From Aureispira sp964445645 (GTDB taxonomy: Bacteria; Bacteroidota; Bacteroidia; Chitinophagales; Saprospiraceae), in NCBI GenBank assembly GCA_964445645.1, contig CAYULH010000003.1:1-64000 (forward strand): 64,000 nt of DNA. Reading direction: 5' to 3'. Position 1 is the stretch's first letter. Every line of letters begins with the position of its first letter. This document shows, piece by piece, positions 17,103 through 25,878 of the stretch. Under the pieces are notes generated by a model that saw nothing but the letters and a program-made list of their open reading frames with translations, was not told where the DNA came from and ran no database searches. The translations under genes were made by a program, and so were the position numbers.

Positions 17103-20100
17103 TTAATCGGCCTCTTCGTCTGGATCAATATCGCGTTTACGACGTTTGTCCGTGAAGTAATCATCAATATCACGCTCTTTTTCCTCCGTCATTACAAAGT
17201 CACCATCAATAATCATAGAGCTGATAGATGCTTTGTCTGGTACTTGGAAGGTTTCTTCATCTAAGAAGTAGATTGGATTATTCTCAAATGGAATCAAGAT
17301 AGACCAAGGTTTGGTAGCCTTAATAATTGGAGAATTAGTAGCATGTATAGCCGTGTCATCTACGTCAAATCCAACGCCATCTTCTGGGAATACCTGTACA
17401 GCCGAGAATTTCGTAATGAAATTAACATAAGAGCGTTTCTCGATGAAATTTAGAATAACGTCTTTGACCAATGTACCACCTAAAGCCAATTCGCGTTCTT
17501 GTCCCAACATCCAAGGACACATAAACTCTACAATATCTTGGTTGAGTTTCTTTAGATAAGTACCATTGTTCTTGCCTTTGGTAAAGCGAACACCTGCTGA
17601 TATTTTTACACGCTCATAAATTGGGTTGCGTACTACAATATCAATAAATGGCGAAGATATTTGTTCTAAAAACTCTTTGATAGCTGTTAATACCGTGAAG
17701 TTTACCATTGGTAAATAATAACTTCTTGAGTTTTTATCAATTTTTGGCACTACGACCATCAATACGGTTCCCGCCTTTACAAATTCTTCGTTACCAACAT
17801 GCGTAACACATTTGGCTTGGTGAATATTGGGAAAGTTTTCCAAAACCAATCGCTCATAATCCCAAGCAGATACCGCACGGTTTTTGTGGCGCAATCGCTC
17901 ACTTGTTCTAGTATAGAACTCATGCTTGGATTCACCTGTGCGACCACCAAAAGAAGGAAATGGCTGGTGTACTCCACGCACTTCCTGAATAGAAGAAGCC
18001 AGACGCGTCATTGTATAAGGCGGTAAAGCTTCCTTGAGGTGTTCATCACTAGTTCCATTGTCTTGCCAAGTAACAGATACGGCTTGTGTAGCTACCTTGA
18101 GACAACGAGGCAACAAACTAGGCTCACCTTTTACGGTTACACGAAGCCAATGGTATTCTGGTTCAAGAATATTGTTACCCAAGCTAATATCACGTGGCAT
18201 ATCTAAATTGATAATTCCCGATTTATTAAATCCATCTGTGGTATCTGATAAAATTTTGTTTTGAGAAAAATCTTTCCAAATATCATTTGATAAGTAACTC
18301 CATACCACTTCGGGCTTTTGTTGCTTGGCAGCATCATCCGAAAACAGGTTAATATTTTCTTTGAGCTCAAAATAGATGGACAAAATATTAGTAGGTTTCA
18401 AGTCGCTTACCCCTAAGTACAAATAGGCATTGTCATCATAATTGGGCAATAACGAACGATTGGAAGAACGCCCTTCCTCGAAGGTGCGAATAATACCAAA
18501 AGGATGCAAGTGGTACAACTCTTCTTTGGTGTTCTTACCTTTGGTAAGCGCACCAATAGACAAGACATTAATCTCTGTTGTAGCAGAATAATCCAAGCTA
18601 ATGGTCTTAATCATTGGAGTCCAAGGTTGAGGAGGTAATGTCTTCTCTGGGCCTTTACGCTTTGGATCACTGTTATAACGTACCTTTTTGGCATAAATAT
18701 CGGCATATTTTTCATGCCCAAATGCTACTTTAGGGCCTACTAATTCAAATCTGAAATAACCTGTTCGTACTTCTTGAGAATAAGTATCTTGGAATTCAAA
18801 ATTTTCGTCAGGCTTGATATTTAGTGCCTCTACATCAATCTCCTCTATGGTAGTCATACGACTAATGTTCAAAGGACTGTCTTTATCTGCATCAAAAACC
18901 TTGTAAATCAACGGATTGTCATCTTCTACCAAAGGGTGAAAATTCCCGTCTGATAAAGCAGAAAGTCTCATTTCGTATTGGTCGTTCTTAATTCCTAGAC
19001 CATAATCTCTATAATAACCACGTAACCCTTTAGGATCATCTGGCAAGTCGTGCCACTCTATATTAAACTGAAGATTAGTAACTTCTTTTCTAAACACCTC
19101 TTCTTTTCCAATCATTAGGTAAGAACCAACCTTAGGTGTTGCACCAAAAGCCTGAAACGGCACATTAGGAACCAATGCACCATTGTTATTACACAATGAC
19201 AAGCCACGAATTCCTTTTACATCAATATCTATGGTTACGCTTTGTACTTCTAGCTCTTTGAGGAACGAATAAGAAAAGAACGACCCTTCATGACGTTGTG
19301 TTAATTTTACAATTGGGGATTTAGCGGCATAGCCCTCTCCATGTATCTCTGGCGTGTAATTGATAACGGCTGGTGAATTAGCAGAGAGTGTACTAACAAT
19401 AGAAATTTCAGGATTGCCCCACTCTGTAGGTGGTAATATCTCGGCAGTATGTGCCTCTGTCCATCCAGCAGGAGTGGTATAGTGAATTTCTAGACTGTTC
19501 TTAAAAATCTTAGAAAAGGCATCTTCTCTAGAAATATTCTGATTAACACTAATATCCTTGATTAATAAATTTAAAGTATACATAGTGCTGGGTACAAAGC
19601 TAAAAGTCATATTCACGACTCTGTGCCCTTCGTCCATTGCCAAAATAGGTGCTGCGATAGCCCAACCTACCTGTGCAAAACTCATTTGTTGTTCATCTTT
19701 GGGCAGCTCCAAAATCTCATGCCCAAAAGTAGGCCAGTTCTCTTCTCCATTTACAAACTCGGCACCACTACCATCTCTTGAATTGGCTACTTCTGCTCCA
19801 TATAAATTGGTAATAACACGATAGGAACTTCCAATGCCAATTTTGGGATTTTTACTGATAAAAAGCGTATGGATTTTCTCAATCTTTGCTTGATTAAGTT
19901 CTATATCATTGTCTGTAGCATAAAAATGCTCTACTCCATTTTCATCACGCCCTGCATTTATTAAAGTACCTTTCTTCAATAAATGTGTATCAATGTGACG
20001 CGCTACTGTAAAATAAATATTAGCCTGATCGGCTGCCAGACCTTTTTGTCTTTGCTTGAGAATATTGTAATAATAGAAATCTAAGTGCTTCTCTGTAATC

Positions 20101-20933
20101 TGATTAACTTGTGTTTGCAAATACTTAAACATCTTAGTAAATGCAATATACATGCCCACATCTGGGCGGTGGTTGGACTTTTGTGTGAGTGACTGCAACA
20201 AGTATTTAGGCGAAACTTGCAAAATGTAGGCGGTCACACTATAGAATGTACGGAACTGTATGCGAACCTTCTTGGTGTAATCCTTAATTTTATCTGTATA
20301 ACCAATATGCTCTAAATTGATATTCCTAGCACCAATTTGCTCATGCTTCTTAAACCAGTTGTTATGAAAGTGCTTTTTGATTTGTCCTGCACTAAACATT
20401 CCCGTTTGGTTAAACCCTAAATCCTCCTGATAGATGATTAGTTTTTGCAGATTTTCCGCCAATTGTTGTTTGATAGCATTCTCTAGCTCGTTTTCCAACT
20501 CCGAAGAATTCATCATATTCAAACGATCCATATTGAGCGTATGTACATACCAATCATTGATTTGTTTGGCCATGTCCATTACTTGCTGCATCAAGTGCTC
20601 TAAAGCTTCCAGTTTTTCTTCTGCACGAGGTGCATTTTCTAAAAAATGAATCCACTTGTTGTGGTATTGCTCTATTGCGCTCATATCTGTGGAAACAATA
20701 GTAGCTAAAAACACAGTCTCATCACTTTGAAAGAACCGGCTCCAATCCCCAGCTCGACTATTGCTTAAATCGTAATACTGAATTAATTCCGAGAATTTGG
20801 CAGAAAAGGCTAACAAATCACTCATGGAGCGTTCATCTACCTTGATGGATTCAGGCAATAGTGCTTTGGATAAACGTTCGTCTTGTGCCGTTCCATTCCA
20901 ATGCAATACAGAATTGTTATTTTGTTCACTCAT
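17103..20933 (-). CDS. Baseplate J-like protein of an extracellular contractile injection system (Afp11-like)
   Basis: This 1276-residue protein should form wedges of the baseplate in a phage-tail-like injection particle. The N-terminal 330 residues are helical. The centre is a long beta-rich region. The C-terminal third contains the baseplate assembly signature, where an RTSERLRHKNRAVSAWDYE segment leads into NFPNIHQAKCVTHVG, then a domain with IVEFMCPWMLGQ. The end is acidic and Lys/Arg-rich (DDYFTDKRRKRDIDPDEEAD). It lies after the LysM-type and gp25-like genes in the order known from Afp/PVC clusters, but the PAAR-like gene usually between gp25 and J is absent. A J-like protein of a tailed prophage is less likely because no capsid genes occur. 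Confidence 0.8.
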   Translation of the reverse strand: MSEQNNNSVLHWNGTAQDERLSKALLPESIKVDERSMSDLLAFSAKFSELIQYYDLSNSRAGDWSRFFQSDETVFLATIVSTDMSAIEQYHNKWIHFLENAPRAEEKLEALEHLMQQVMDMAKQINDWYVHTLNMDRLNMMNSSELENELENAIKQQLAENLQKLIIYQEDLGFNQTGMFSAGQIKKHFHNNWFKKHEQIGARNINLEHIGYTDKIKDYTKKVRIQFRTFYSVTAYILQVSPKYLLQSLTQKSNHRPDVGMYIAFTKMFKYLQTQVNQITEKHLDFYYYNILKQRQKGLAADQANIYFTVARHIDTHLLKKGTLINAGRDENGVEHFYATDNDIELNQAKIEKIHTLFISKNPKIGIGSSYRVITNLYGAEVANSRDGSGAEFVNGEENWPTFGHEILELPKDEQQMSFAQVGWAIAAPILAMDEGHRVVNMTFSFVPSTMYTLNLLIKDISVNQNISREDAFSKIFKNSLEIHYTTPAGWTEAHTAEILPPTEWGNPEISIVSTLSANSPAVINYTPEIHGEGYAAKSPIVKLTQRHEGSFFSYSFLKELEVQSVTIDIDVKGIRGLSLCNNNGALVPNVPFQAFGATPKVGSYLMIGKEEVFRKEVTNLQFNIEWHDLPDDPKGLRGYYRDYGLGIKNDQYEMRLSALSDGNFHPLVEDDNPLIYKVFDADKDSPLNISRMTTIEEIDVEALNIKPDENFEFQDTYSQEVRTGYFRFELVGPKVAFGHEKYADIYAKKVRYNSDPKRKGPEKTLPPQPWTPMIKTISLDYSATTEINVLSIGALTKGKNTKEELYHLHPFGIIRTFEEGRSSNRSLLPNYDDNAYLYLGVSDLKPTNILSIYFELKENINLFSDDAAKQQKPEVVWSYLSNDIWKDFSQNKILSDTTDGFNKSGIINLDMPRDISLGNNILEPEYHWLRVTVKGEPSLLPRCLKVATQAVSVTWQDNGTSDEHLKEALPPYTMTRLASSIQEVRGVHQPFPSFGGRTGESKHEFYTRTSERLRHKNRAVSAWDYERLVLENFPNIHQAKCVTHVGNEEFVKAGTVLMVVVPKIDKNSRSYYLPMVNFTVLTAIKEFLEQISSPFIDIVVRNPIYERVKISAGVRFTKGKNNGTYLKKLNQDIVEFMCPWMLGQERELALGGTLVKDVILNFIEKRSYVNFITKFSAVQVFPEDGVGFDVDDTAIHATNSPIIKATKPWSILIPFENNPIYFLDEETFQVPDKASISSMIIDGDFVMTEEKERDIDDYFTDKRRKRDIDPDEEAD

Positions 20934-21052
20934 AAGAGGTTGATGTTAAAGAGGGATTTTCCTTAAGGAAAAAAAGGTCTATTATAGAGAAGATTTAATG
21001 CGGTCGTGACAGCTAGAACAGCTTTCGTAATTTGTTTGTTTTTTTGAACAAA

Positions 21053-21463
21053 TTACACATCAGTACCCTCTGTCAAGTAGAATGGATAAACCATGTTCTT
21101 GCGAGAGTTGGTTCCTTTGATTTTATAAACAATCCTAATATTTAGCCTACCTTCTAAATATTCACTGTCGTCAATATCAATACGATCGACATCTATTCTA
21201 GGTTCAAAATACAAGATAGCTGTTGATATTTTATCTTTGATAAGGGTCTTGGTTGTATTACCCATATTTGCAAACACCATACTGTGCAAGTCACAGCCGT
21301 ATCTAGGATTCATGACACGCTCGCCCGGAGTAGTAGTGAGCAGAATAAAAATAGATTCCGCAATATCACGATCATCATGAGATAATTCCAAGCCTTCTGT
21401 ACTCTCTAAAAAACGAGGTGGAAAGCTCCAACCTGATCCTAAAAATGATTTGTTTTCTGCCAT
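21053..21463 (-). CDS. gp25-like baseplate protein (Afp9-like)
   Basis: This 136-residue protein of the GPW/gp25 family is a baseplate wedge component that nucleates sheath assembly. The typical elements are FLGSGWSFPP near the start, the GERVMNPRYGCDLHSMVF block (about 54-71) and the FEPRIDVDRIDID strand. The length is normal for the family. It lies 53 bases after the LysM-type gene and about 120 bases before the J-like gene on the same strand, so the three are probably one transcript. In Afp-type clusters a spike gene lies between the LysM-type and gp25 genes; it is absent here. Confidence 0.85.
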   Translation of the reverse strand: MAENKSFLGSGWSFPPRFLESTEGLELSHDDRDIAESIFILLTTTPGERVMNPRYGCDLHSMVFANMGNTTKTLIKDKISTAILYFEPRIDVDRIDIDDSEYLEGRLNIRIVYKIKGTNSRKNMVYPFYLTEGTDV

Positions 21464-21516
21464 AGCTCTACAGTATAAAATAAGTTAAAAAGGGTGATAA
21501 TGAGTTTATGTATAGT

Positions 21517-22464
21517 TTAGGCTTCAACGCCTTTGATGTTTTTATTGGGGAACGCTTTGTAATACTGTTGGGTACGTTTCTCTCCGATAAGTGCCAGCAT
21601 TTGCTCTTCTTCTGTCTCTTGTTCCAATCGTGTTATTGCCACTTCATCGTAATCCTCTAAGTATTTATCTTCTAACATGTGAATAGAGGGAAAGATCATT
21701 TTGGTTCCTCCTTTCAATTTCCAATCAATCATGTTGTTGTACTCTGCTACTGCCGAACAAATTTTACTATCATAACGCCCATAAATATTATTGCAATAAG
21801 TCGTCATTTTATCCCCTTCATTAATATCATAATAGTGCGTCAAGTCAGGCGATTTACCCAATGGGCGTTCTTCGGGTGACATTTGAGAAACCAAATCCAA
21901 GGTAATTTTTGCTTTTACAGGCTCACCTGTTAATGAAAAAAGCATGATTTCTACATCACAATTCTTTAGCATTGCCTTGTATACTGCTGGGTTATTTACC
22001 CCATCCATAGTATTACTATTGGGAAATACTTGCCCCCAAACCAACTTCAAATATGGAGGCCCGTGAATTTCCTCGTTATAACCATATACAGTATTCTGTA
22101 GATTGGTCAAATGCAAACGAATACTTGGTACAGCCATAGGTGGTGTTCCAATCATAAATTCTTGTTCCATACCACTTTCTATAGGCAAAATCCCTGTAGC
22201 ATCGGCCCAAAACTCAAATTTCATCTCCATTTTGTTGTAGGCTGTAAACCCTTCTACAGGGCCTGCTCCACCTGGAGCACCTAATGAAGCTTCTGGCTCC
22301 CCTTTTTTCTCCCCTACTCCTTCATAACCAAAACTATATTTTAACTTTTCAGGATTTACCTGCACCTTGAAAGTGGACATGGCAGCATCCGTGCAATCTC
22401 TCAATTTGTGAGAGGTGATGATTAAGCGTTCGATAGTAGAATCGCTACCTGATAATAATTGCAT
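21517..22464 (-). CDS. LysM-containing tube-baseplate adaptor (Afp7-like)
   Basis: The N-terminal domain (about 1-200) matches the contractile-system tube adaptor type. It has FKVQVNPEKLKYSFGYEG near the start, a Gly/Pro-rich loop, and WGQVFPN in the middle. A LysM domain follows (about 213-265: LTHYYDINEGDKM to GTKMIFPSI) and an acidic helical tail. In Afp/PVC particles this protein links the inner tube to the spike and baseplate. The first reading frame of this partial cluster is preceded by a terminator of the small secreted gene, so a promoter probably lies in 22465-22510. Confidence 0.8.
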   Translation of the reverse strand: MQLLSGSDSTIERLIITSHKLRDCTDAAMSTFKVQVNPEKLKYSFGYEGVGEKKGEPEASLGAPGGAGPVEGFTAYNKMEMKFEFWADATGILPIESGMEQEFMIGTPPMAVPSIRLHLTNLQNTVYGYNEEIHGPPYLKLVWGQVFPNSNTMDGVNNPAVYKAMLKNCDVEIMLFSLTGEPVKAKITLDLVSQMSPEERPLGKSPDLTHYYDINEGDKMTTYCNNIYGRYDSKICSAVAEYNNMIDWKLKGGTKMIFPSIHMLEDKYLEDYDEVAITRLEQETEEEQMLALIGEKRTQQYYKAFPNKNIKGVEA

Positions 22465-22510
22465 AATAAAATTGGTTTAAACTGCACAAAACAAAAGTTC
22501 TCCAATAAAA

Positions 22511-22547
22511 TTAAAAAAACCCTTTGGTAATTCCAAAAGGTTTTGCT
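22511..22547 (-). terminator. Terminator after the small secreted gene
   Basis: CCTTTGG and CCAAAAGG form a stem around TAATT, flanked by A/T runs. Read on the minus strand it ends in GGGTTTTTTTAA, separating the 101-residue gene from the contractile-system genes. Confidence 0.65.
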
Positions 22548-22570
22548 TTATAATTTCATTCAATTTATAT

Positions 22571-22876
22571 CTATAGTGGGGAATAGGGCAATTGAAATTT
22601 GCTGGTGGCTACTTGTGTACCTTCTCTAACAGAGCCATAATAAAATTTTGAGCGACCTGTTTCCGTATCCCATGCAATTATATACCAAAAGGCTCTATTA
22701 TCATTTGACATTACTGAAGCAATACTCATCTGGTACTTACCAGTAGCATACATAGTTTGGGGGGCATCTGCTTGTGCAGGGGTAGTTGAAGATAAAATAG
22801 CAGCAGTACCAAACAGCACTACACCCAAGATTAGAGCAATACCTTTGCATTTTTCAAAAAAAGAGGTGTTATTCAT
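22571..22876 (-). CDS. Small secreted protein of unknown function
   Basis: This is a 101-residue protein with a signal peptide (about 1-37, ending near AQADA). The mature part of about 64 residues is Tyr/Ser-rich (MYATGKYQMS, FWYIIAWDTETG, KFYYGSVREG) and looks like a small beta-sheet domain with no Cys. It lies just upstream of the contractile-system genes but is separated from them by a terminator. It could be an exported effector or envelope protein; nothing in the sequence decides. Confidence 0.65.
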   Translation of the reverse strand: MNNTSFFEKCKGIALILGVVLFGTAAILSSTTPAQADAPQTMYATGKYQMSIASVMSNDNRAFWYIIAWDTETGRSKFYYGSVREGTQVATSKFQLPYSPL

Positions 22877-23059
22877 GATTGTTGTTTTTAGATTCCTAGA
22901 TGGTTGTTTAAGACTGCAAGTAATAAACGCTATCTGGATATATTTTAAAATTATTGCTTTAGCATCTTCTTTTCAAATCCAATACCAAGATACAGAAACC
23001 TTTAAGCATTTAGGTTTTTTAGTATTCTTTTTTGTGTTCTCCAAAAGTCATCAATACTC

Positions 23060-25732
23060 CTAAAACCCTTCATCCGTACCATAAATATCGGTATCCGTAG
23101 CATCATCAGCACCATCATCAGTATTATTCTTAAACTGGTCGTAACGAATACATTGCATTTCTACATCAATGATTTCGGGCACAAAAAAGCGAGATTCGGC
23201 ACTATAAACACCATCCTCTACTAGGGTAGAATCACCCTCCAAATTACGCAAAAGATTGGCAAAAATAGGTCTTGCCATTTTTCCGCCTTGCCCATACGTC
23301 AAGCTTCTAAAACGTATAAAACGATCATCACAACCTACCCATGTTCCCACTACCAAATCGGGTGTTATGCCCATAAACCAACCATCTGCCTGAAAGTTGG
23401 TGGTACCGGTCTTGCCGCCATATTGCGATTTTACACCACGAAACTTACCCCGTTGAATGCGCTGCAACATTTCGCTCATCACATAAGCTCCTTGCTCTGA
23501 TAAAATGGCTACAGAACGCTGGTTGCTCCCTGCTGTATAAATCAAATTTCCATTTTTATCCTCTATCCGTTCTATAAAAACAGGCTCTGTATATACCCCC
23601 GAATTGGCAAAAATAGTATACCCTCCTGTCATCTCAAAAGGCGACAAGTTAGGCGTTCCCAAGCAAATAGCGGCCGAAGACGGTACACGCCCATTGCTGG
23701 TATCAATGCCCACATCTGCCAAGAAATTGCGAAATGGCTCAGGCCCTTTCAATTCCTTCATCAAGAAAGCCGAAACAGAATTGAGGGAACGATTGAGGGC
23801 TTCGGTCAAGGTAATTTCATCCCCACTGTACCCCCCTGCATTTTTGGGTGTCCAATCTTTAATCAAATTAAATTTTCCTTCTCCCTTAGAAATAGTGGTT
23901 GGCTGATCCCACACGGTATAACAAGGCGACAAATTGCGTACATCTACCGTAAGGGCATACAAAAAAGGCTTGATAGTAGAACCCACTTGACGGGCTGCTT
24001 TTTCTCGATTGACATGATCGTACTTAAAATACTTGTGATTGATGCCCCCCACCCAAGCACGAACGGCTCCAGTTTCTGGGTCTACTGCCAGCATTCCTGT
24101 TTGCAAGTGCATTCTATGATAACGAATAGAATCAAAAGGACTCATTAAGGTGTCTTTTTCGCCTTTGGCATTGTAGGCAAAAACCGTTGTTTGAACAGGT
24201 GTTTTCATGTAATCCATGATTGCTTTGTGCTCTTGCTCCAAGGAATCAATAGCCGGACTACTTAAAATTTTCTTGTATAACTGGGCTTGTTCAGACGTAA
24301 TAAAATGGGTTTCTTCCCATTTTTGGAGAAGCATTGTACCATTTACATAAGGCTGATAGCGATTTTTGCGTTTGGGTGTTTTTTGATAATCTACAATCTT
24401 AAACAAGCGATCAATGTCAATATCCCTCAGTTTGTATTTAATAGCAGTAGGCAAATAGTGCTTGCGAACAGCTTGGTAACGTTCAGTTTTCCATACTTGC
24501 TTGAGCAAACTCAATCGACGCGCTTCTATTTCTGCATCTGTTGTTTTGTAGGCTTTTCTAGTCCAAGGATTTTTTATTTTAGAATTTACAGCTGGATTGG
24601 GATCATTCCAATCTGACCAAGTATTGAACAGTTTTTTTTGGTGTTCTTTCAAGTGTTCATAAGCGGCTCGCTCGGCATGGCGTTGCACTCTCGAATCAAT
24701 AGTGGTGTAAATCCTAAGCCCATCTCTATAAATATCATAAGGCTCTCCATTAGGTTTTCTGTATTGCGGATCATCCTCTGCCAATTGCACCAACAATCCT
24801 TTGAGGTGTTCTCTCAAGTGCATTCTAAAATAAGTAGCAATACCATCATTATGGTCTTTGACACGAAAACGGCTCATATCAACGGGTTCTTGGCGTAGCT
24901 TATGGTACTCTTCTTCTGTCAAAAAACCTTTGATTTGCAGGTTCTTAAGCACTTGCTCTCGGCCTTGCATAGCTCGTTTTTCATTTTTTCGGGGATTGTA
25001 CAACGAAGGATTCTTGAGCATACGTACCAGCATAGCTGCCTCCTGTACATTCAACTCATGGGGTTGCTTGTTAAAATAGATCTCGGCTGCCGATTTAATT
25101 CCATTGGCCCCATACAAAAAGTCAAACTCATTAAAATACAAAGCAATAATCTCCTCCTTGGTATAAGAACGCTCCAAACGCACTGCCGTCAACCATTCTT
25201 TTAATTTGGTAGAAACCAACAACCAATAACGAGTCAATTTGCCTTTGTCTTTGGTATTGGGTCGGCCTACCAATAACTTGGCGAGTTGCTGCGAAATGGT
25301 ACTTCCCCCTCCTGCATTTTTGTTCTGAAGGATTACTGTTTTCACCAATACCCTTCCGAGTGCCTTGGCATCAATACCAGAATGCTCCAAATAACGCTCA
25401 TCCTCTGTAGCAATGAGGGCATTCACCAAATGACTAGACAAGCTATCATAAATGACAGGTGTTCTATTTTCGATATAATACTTGCCCAATACTTCTCCAT
25501 CCGAAGCGTAAATACTGGATGCAATACGACTTCTAGGGTTTTCCAATTCCTCAAAAGAGGGCAAATCAAATGACAACATATAAAAAATCCCGATTGCTAC
25601 TACAAAGCCTGCCGCATACAAACGCCACATCCAGCGCACGGCCGTTTTGTAACGCTCTAGGCGCATCTCTGTGCTATAATCTGGAACAGAAGCAGCATTA
25701 TCATCCGTGGATTCATTGTACTTATTCTCCAT
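23060..25732 (-). CDS. Penicillin-binding protein 1A (bifunctional transglycosylase/transpeptidase)
   Basis: This is a class A penicillin-binding protein that polymerises and cross-links peptidoglycan. From the preferred ATG at 25732 (MENKYNEST) it has a short cytoplasmic tail and one membrane helix (about 36-55). The GT51 domain has catalytic E110 in ATEDERYLEHSGID. The transpeptidase has S585-T-I-K, an SLN motif in NRSLNSVSA, and KTGTTNF. All catalytic motifs are present. The acidic tail (DDGADDATDTDIYGTDEGF) is unusual but not functional evidence. The open frame begins at 25816, but those 28 residues do not fit the family. It follows the SprE-like gene and its terminator. Confidence 0.92.
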   Translation of the reverse strand: MENKYNESTDDNAASVPDYSTEMRLERYKTAVRWMWRLYAAGFVVAIGIFYMLSFDLPSFEELENPRSRIASSIYASDGEVLGKYYIENRTPVIYDSLSSHLVNALIATEDERYLEHSGIDAKALGRVLVKTVILQNKNAGGGSTISQQLAKLLVGRPNTKDKGKLTRYWLLVSTKLKEWLTAVRLERSYTKEEIIALYFNEFDFLYGANGIKSAAEIYFNKQPHELNVQEAAMLVRMLKNPSLYNPRKNEKRAMQGREQVLKNLQIKGFLTEEEYHKLRQEPVDMSRFRVKDHNDGIATYFRMHLREHLKGLLVQLAEDDPQYRKPNGEPYDIYRDGLRIYTTIDSRVQRHAERAAYEHLKEHQKKLFNTWSDWNDPNPAVNSKIKNPWTRKAYKTTDAEIEARRLSLLKQVWKTERYQAVRKHYLPTAIKYKLRDIDIDRLFKIVDYQKTPKRKNRYQPYVNGTMLLQKWEETHFITSEQAQLYKKILSSPAIDSLEQEHKAIMDYMKTPVQTTVFAYNAKGEKDTLMSPFDSIRYHRMHLQTGMLAVDPETGAVRAWVGGINHKYFKYDHVNREKAARQVGSTIKPFLYALTVDVRNLSPCYTVWDQPTTISKGEGKFNLIKDWTPKNAGGYSGDEITLTEALNRSLNSVSAFLMKELKGPEPFRNFLADVGIDTSNGRVPSSAAICLGTPNLSPFEMTGGYTIFANSGVYTEPVFIERIEDKNGNLIYTAGSNQRSVAILSEQGAYVMSEMLQRIQRGKFRGVKSQYGGKTGTTNFQADGWFMGITPDLVVGTWVGCDDRFIRFRSLTYGQGGKMARPIFANLLRNLEGDSTLVEDGVYSAESRFFVPEIIDVEMQCIRYDQFKNNTDDGADDATDTDIYGTDEGF

Positions 25733-25815
25733 TCTATCTTTATATTTTACCTTTGGAAAAAGGGGTGTTTTTTTGCTTAGATTATTAATAAACGAATTCA
25801 GAACACAAAGATACA

Positions 25816-25852
25816 AAAAGAATTGGCACCCTTATCTACTAAGAGTGCCAAT
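25816..25852 (-). terminator. Terminator after the SprE/PorW gene
   Basis: ATTGGCAC (25822-25829) and GTGCCAAT (25845-25852) form a perfect 8-bp stem. On the minus strand the T-rich tail TTCTTTTTG follows. Confidence 0.7.
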
Positions 25853-25878
25853 GCTTATTAAGTGGTGGTTTGTAGCAT

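Noticed and set aside
16089..22464. Prophage
   Set aside because: No capsid, terminase, portal, lysis or integrase gene occurs nearby. Gene order fits an extracellular contractile system.
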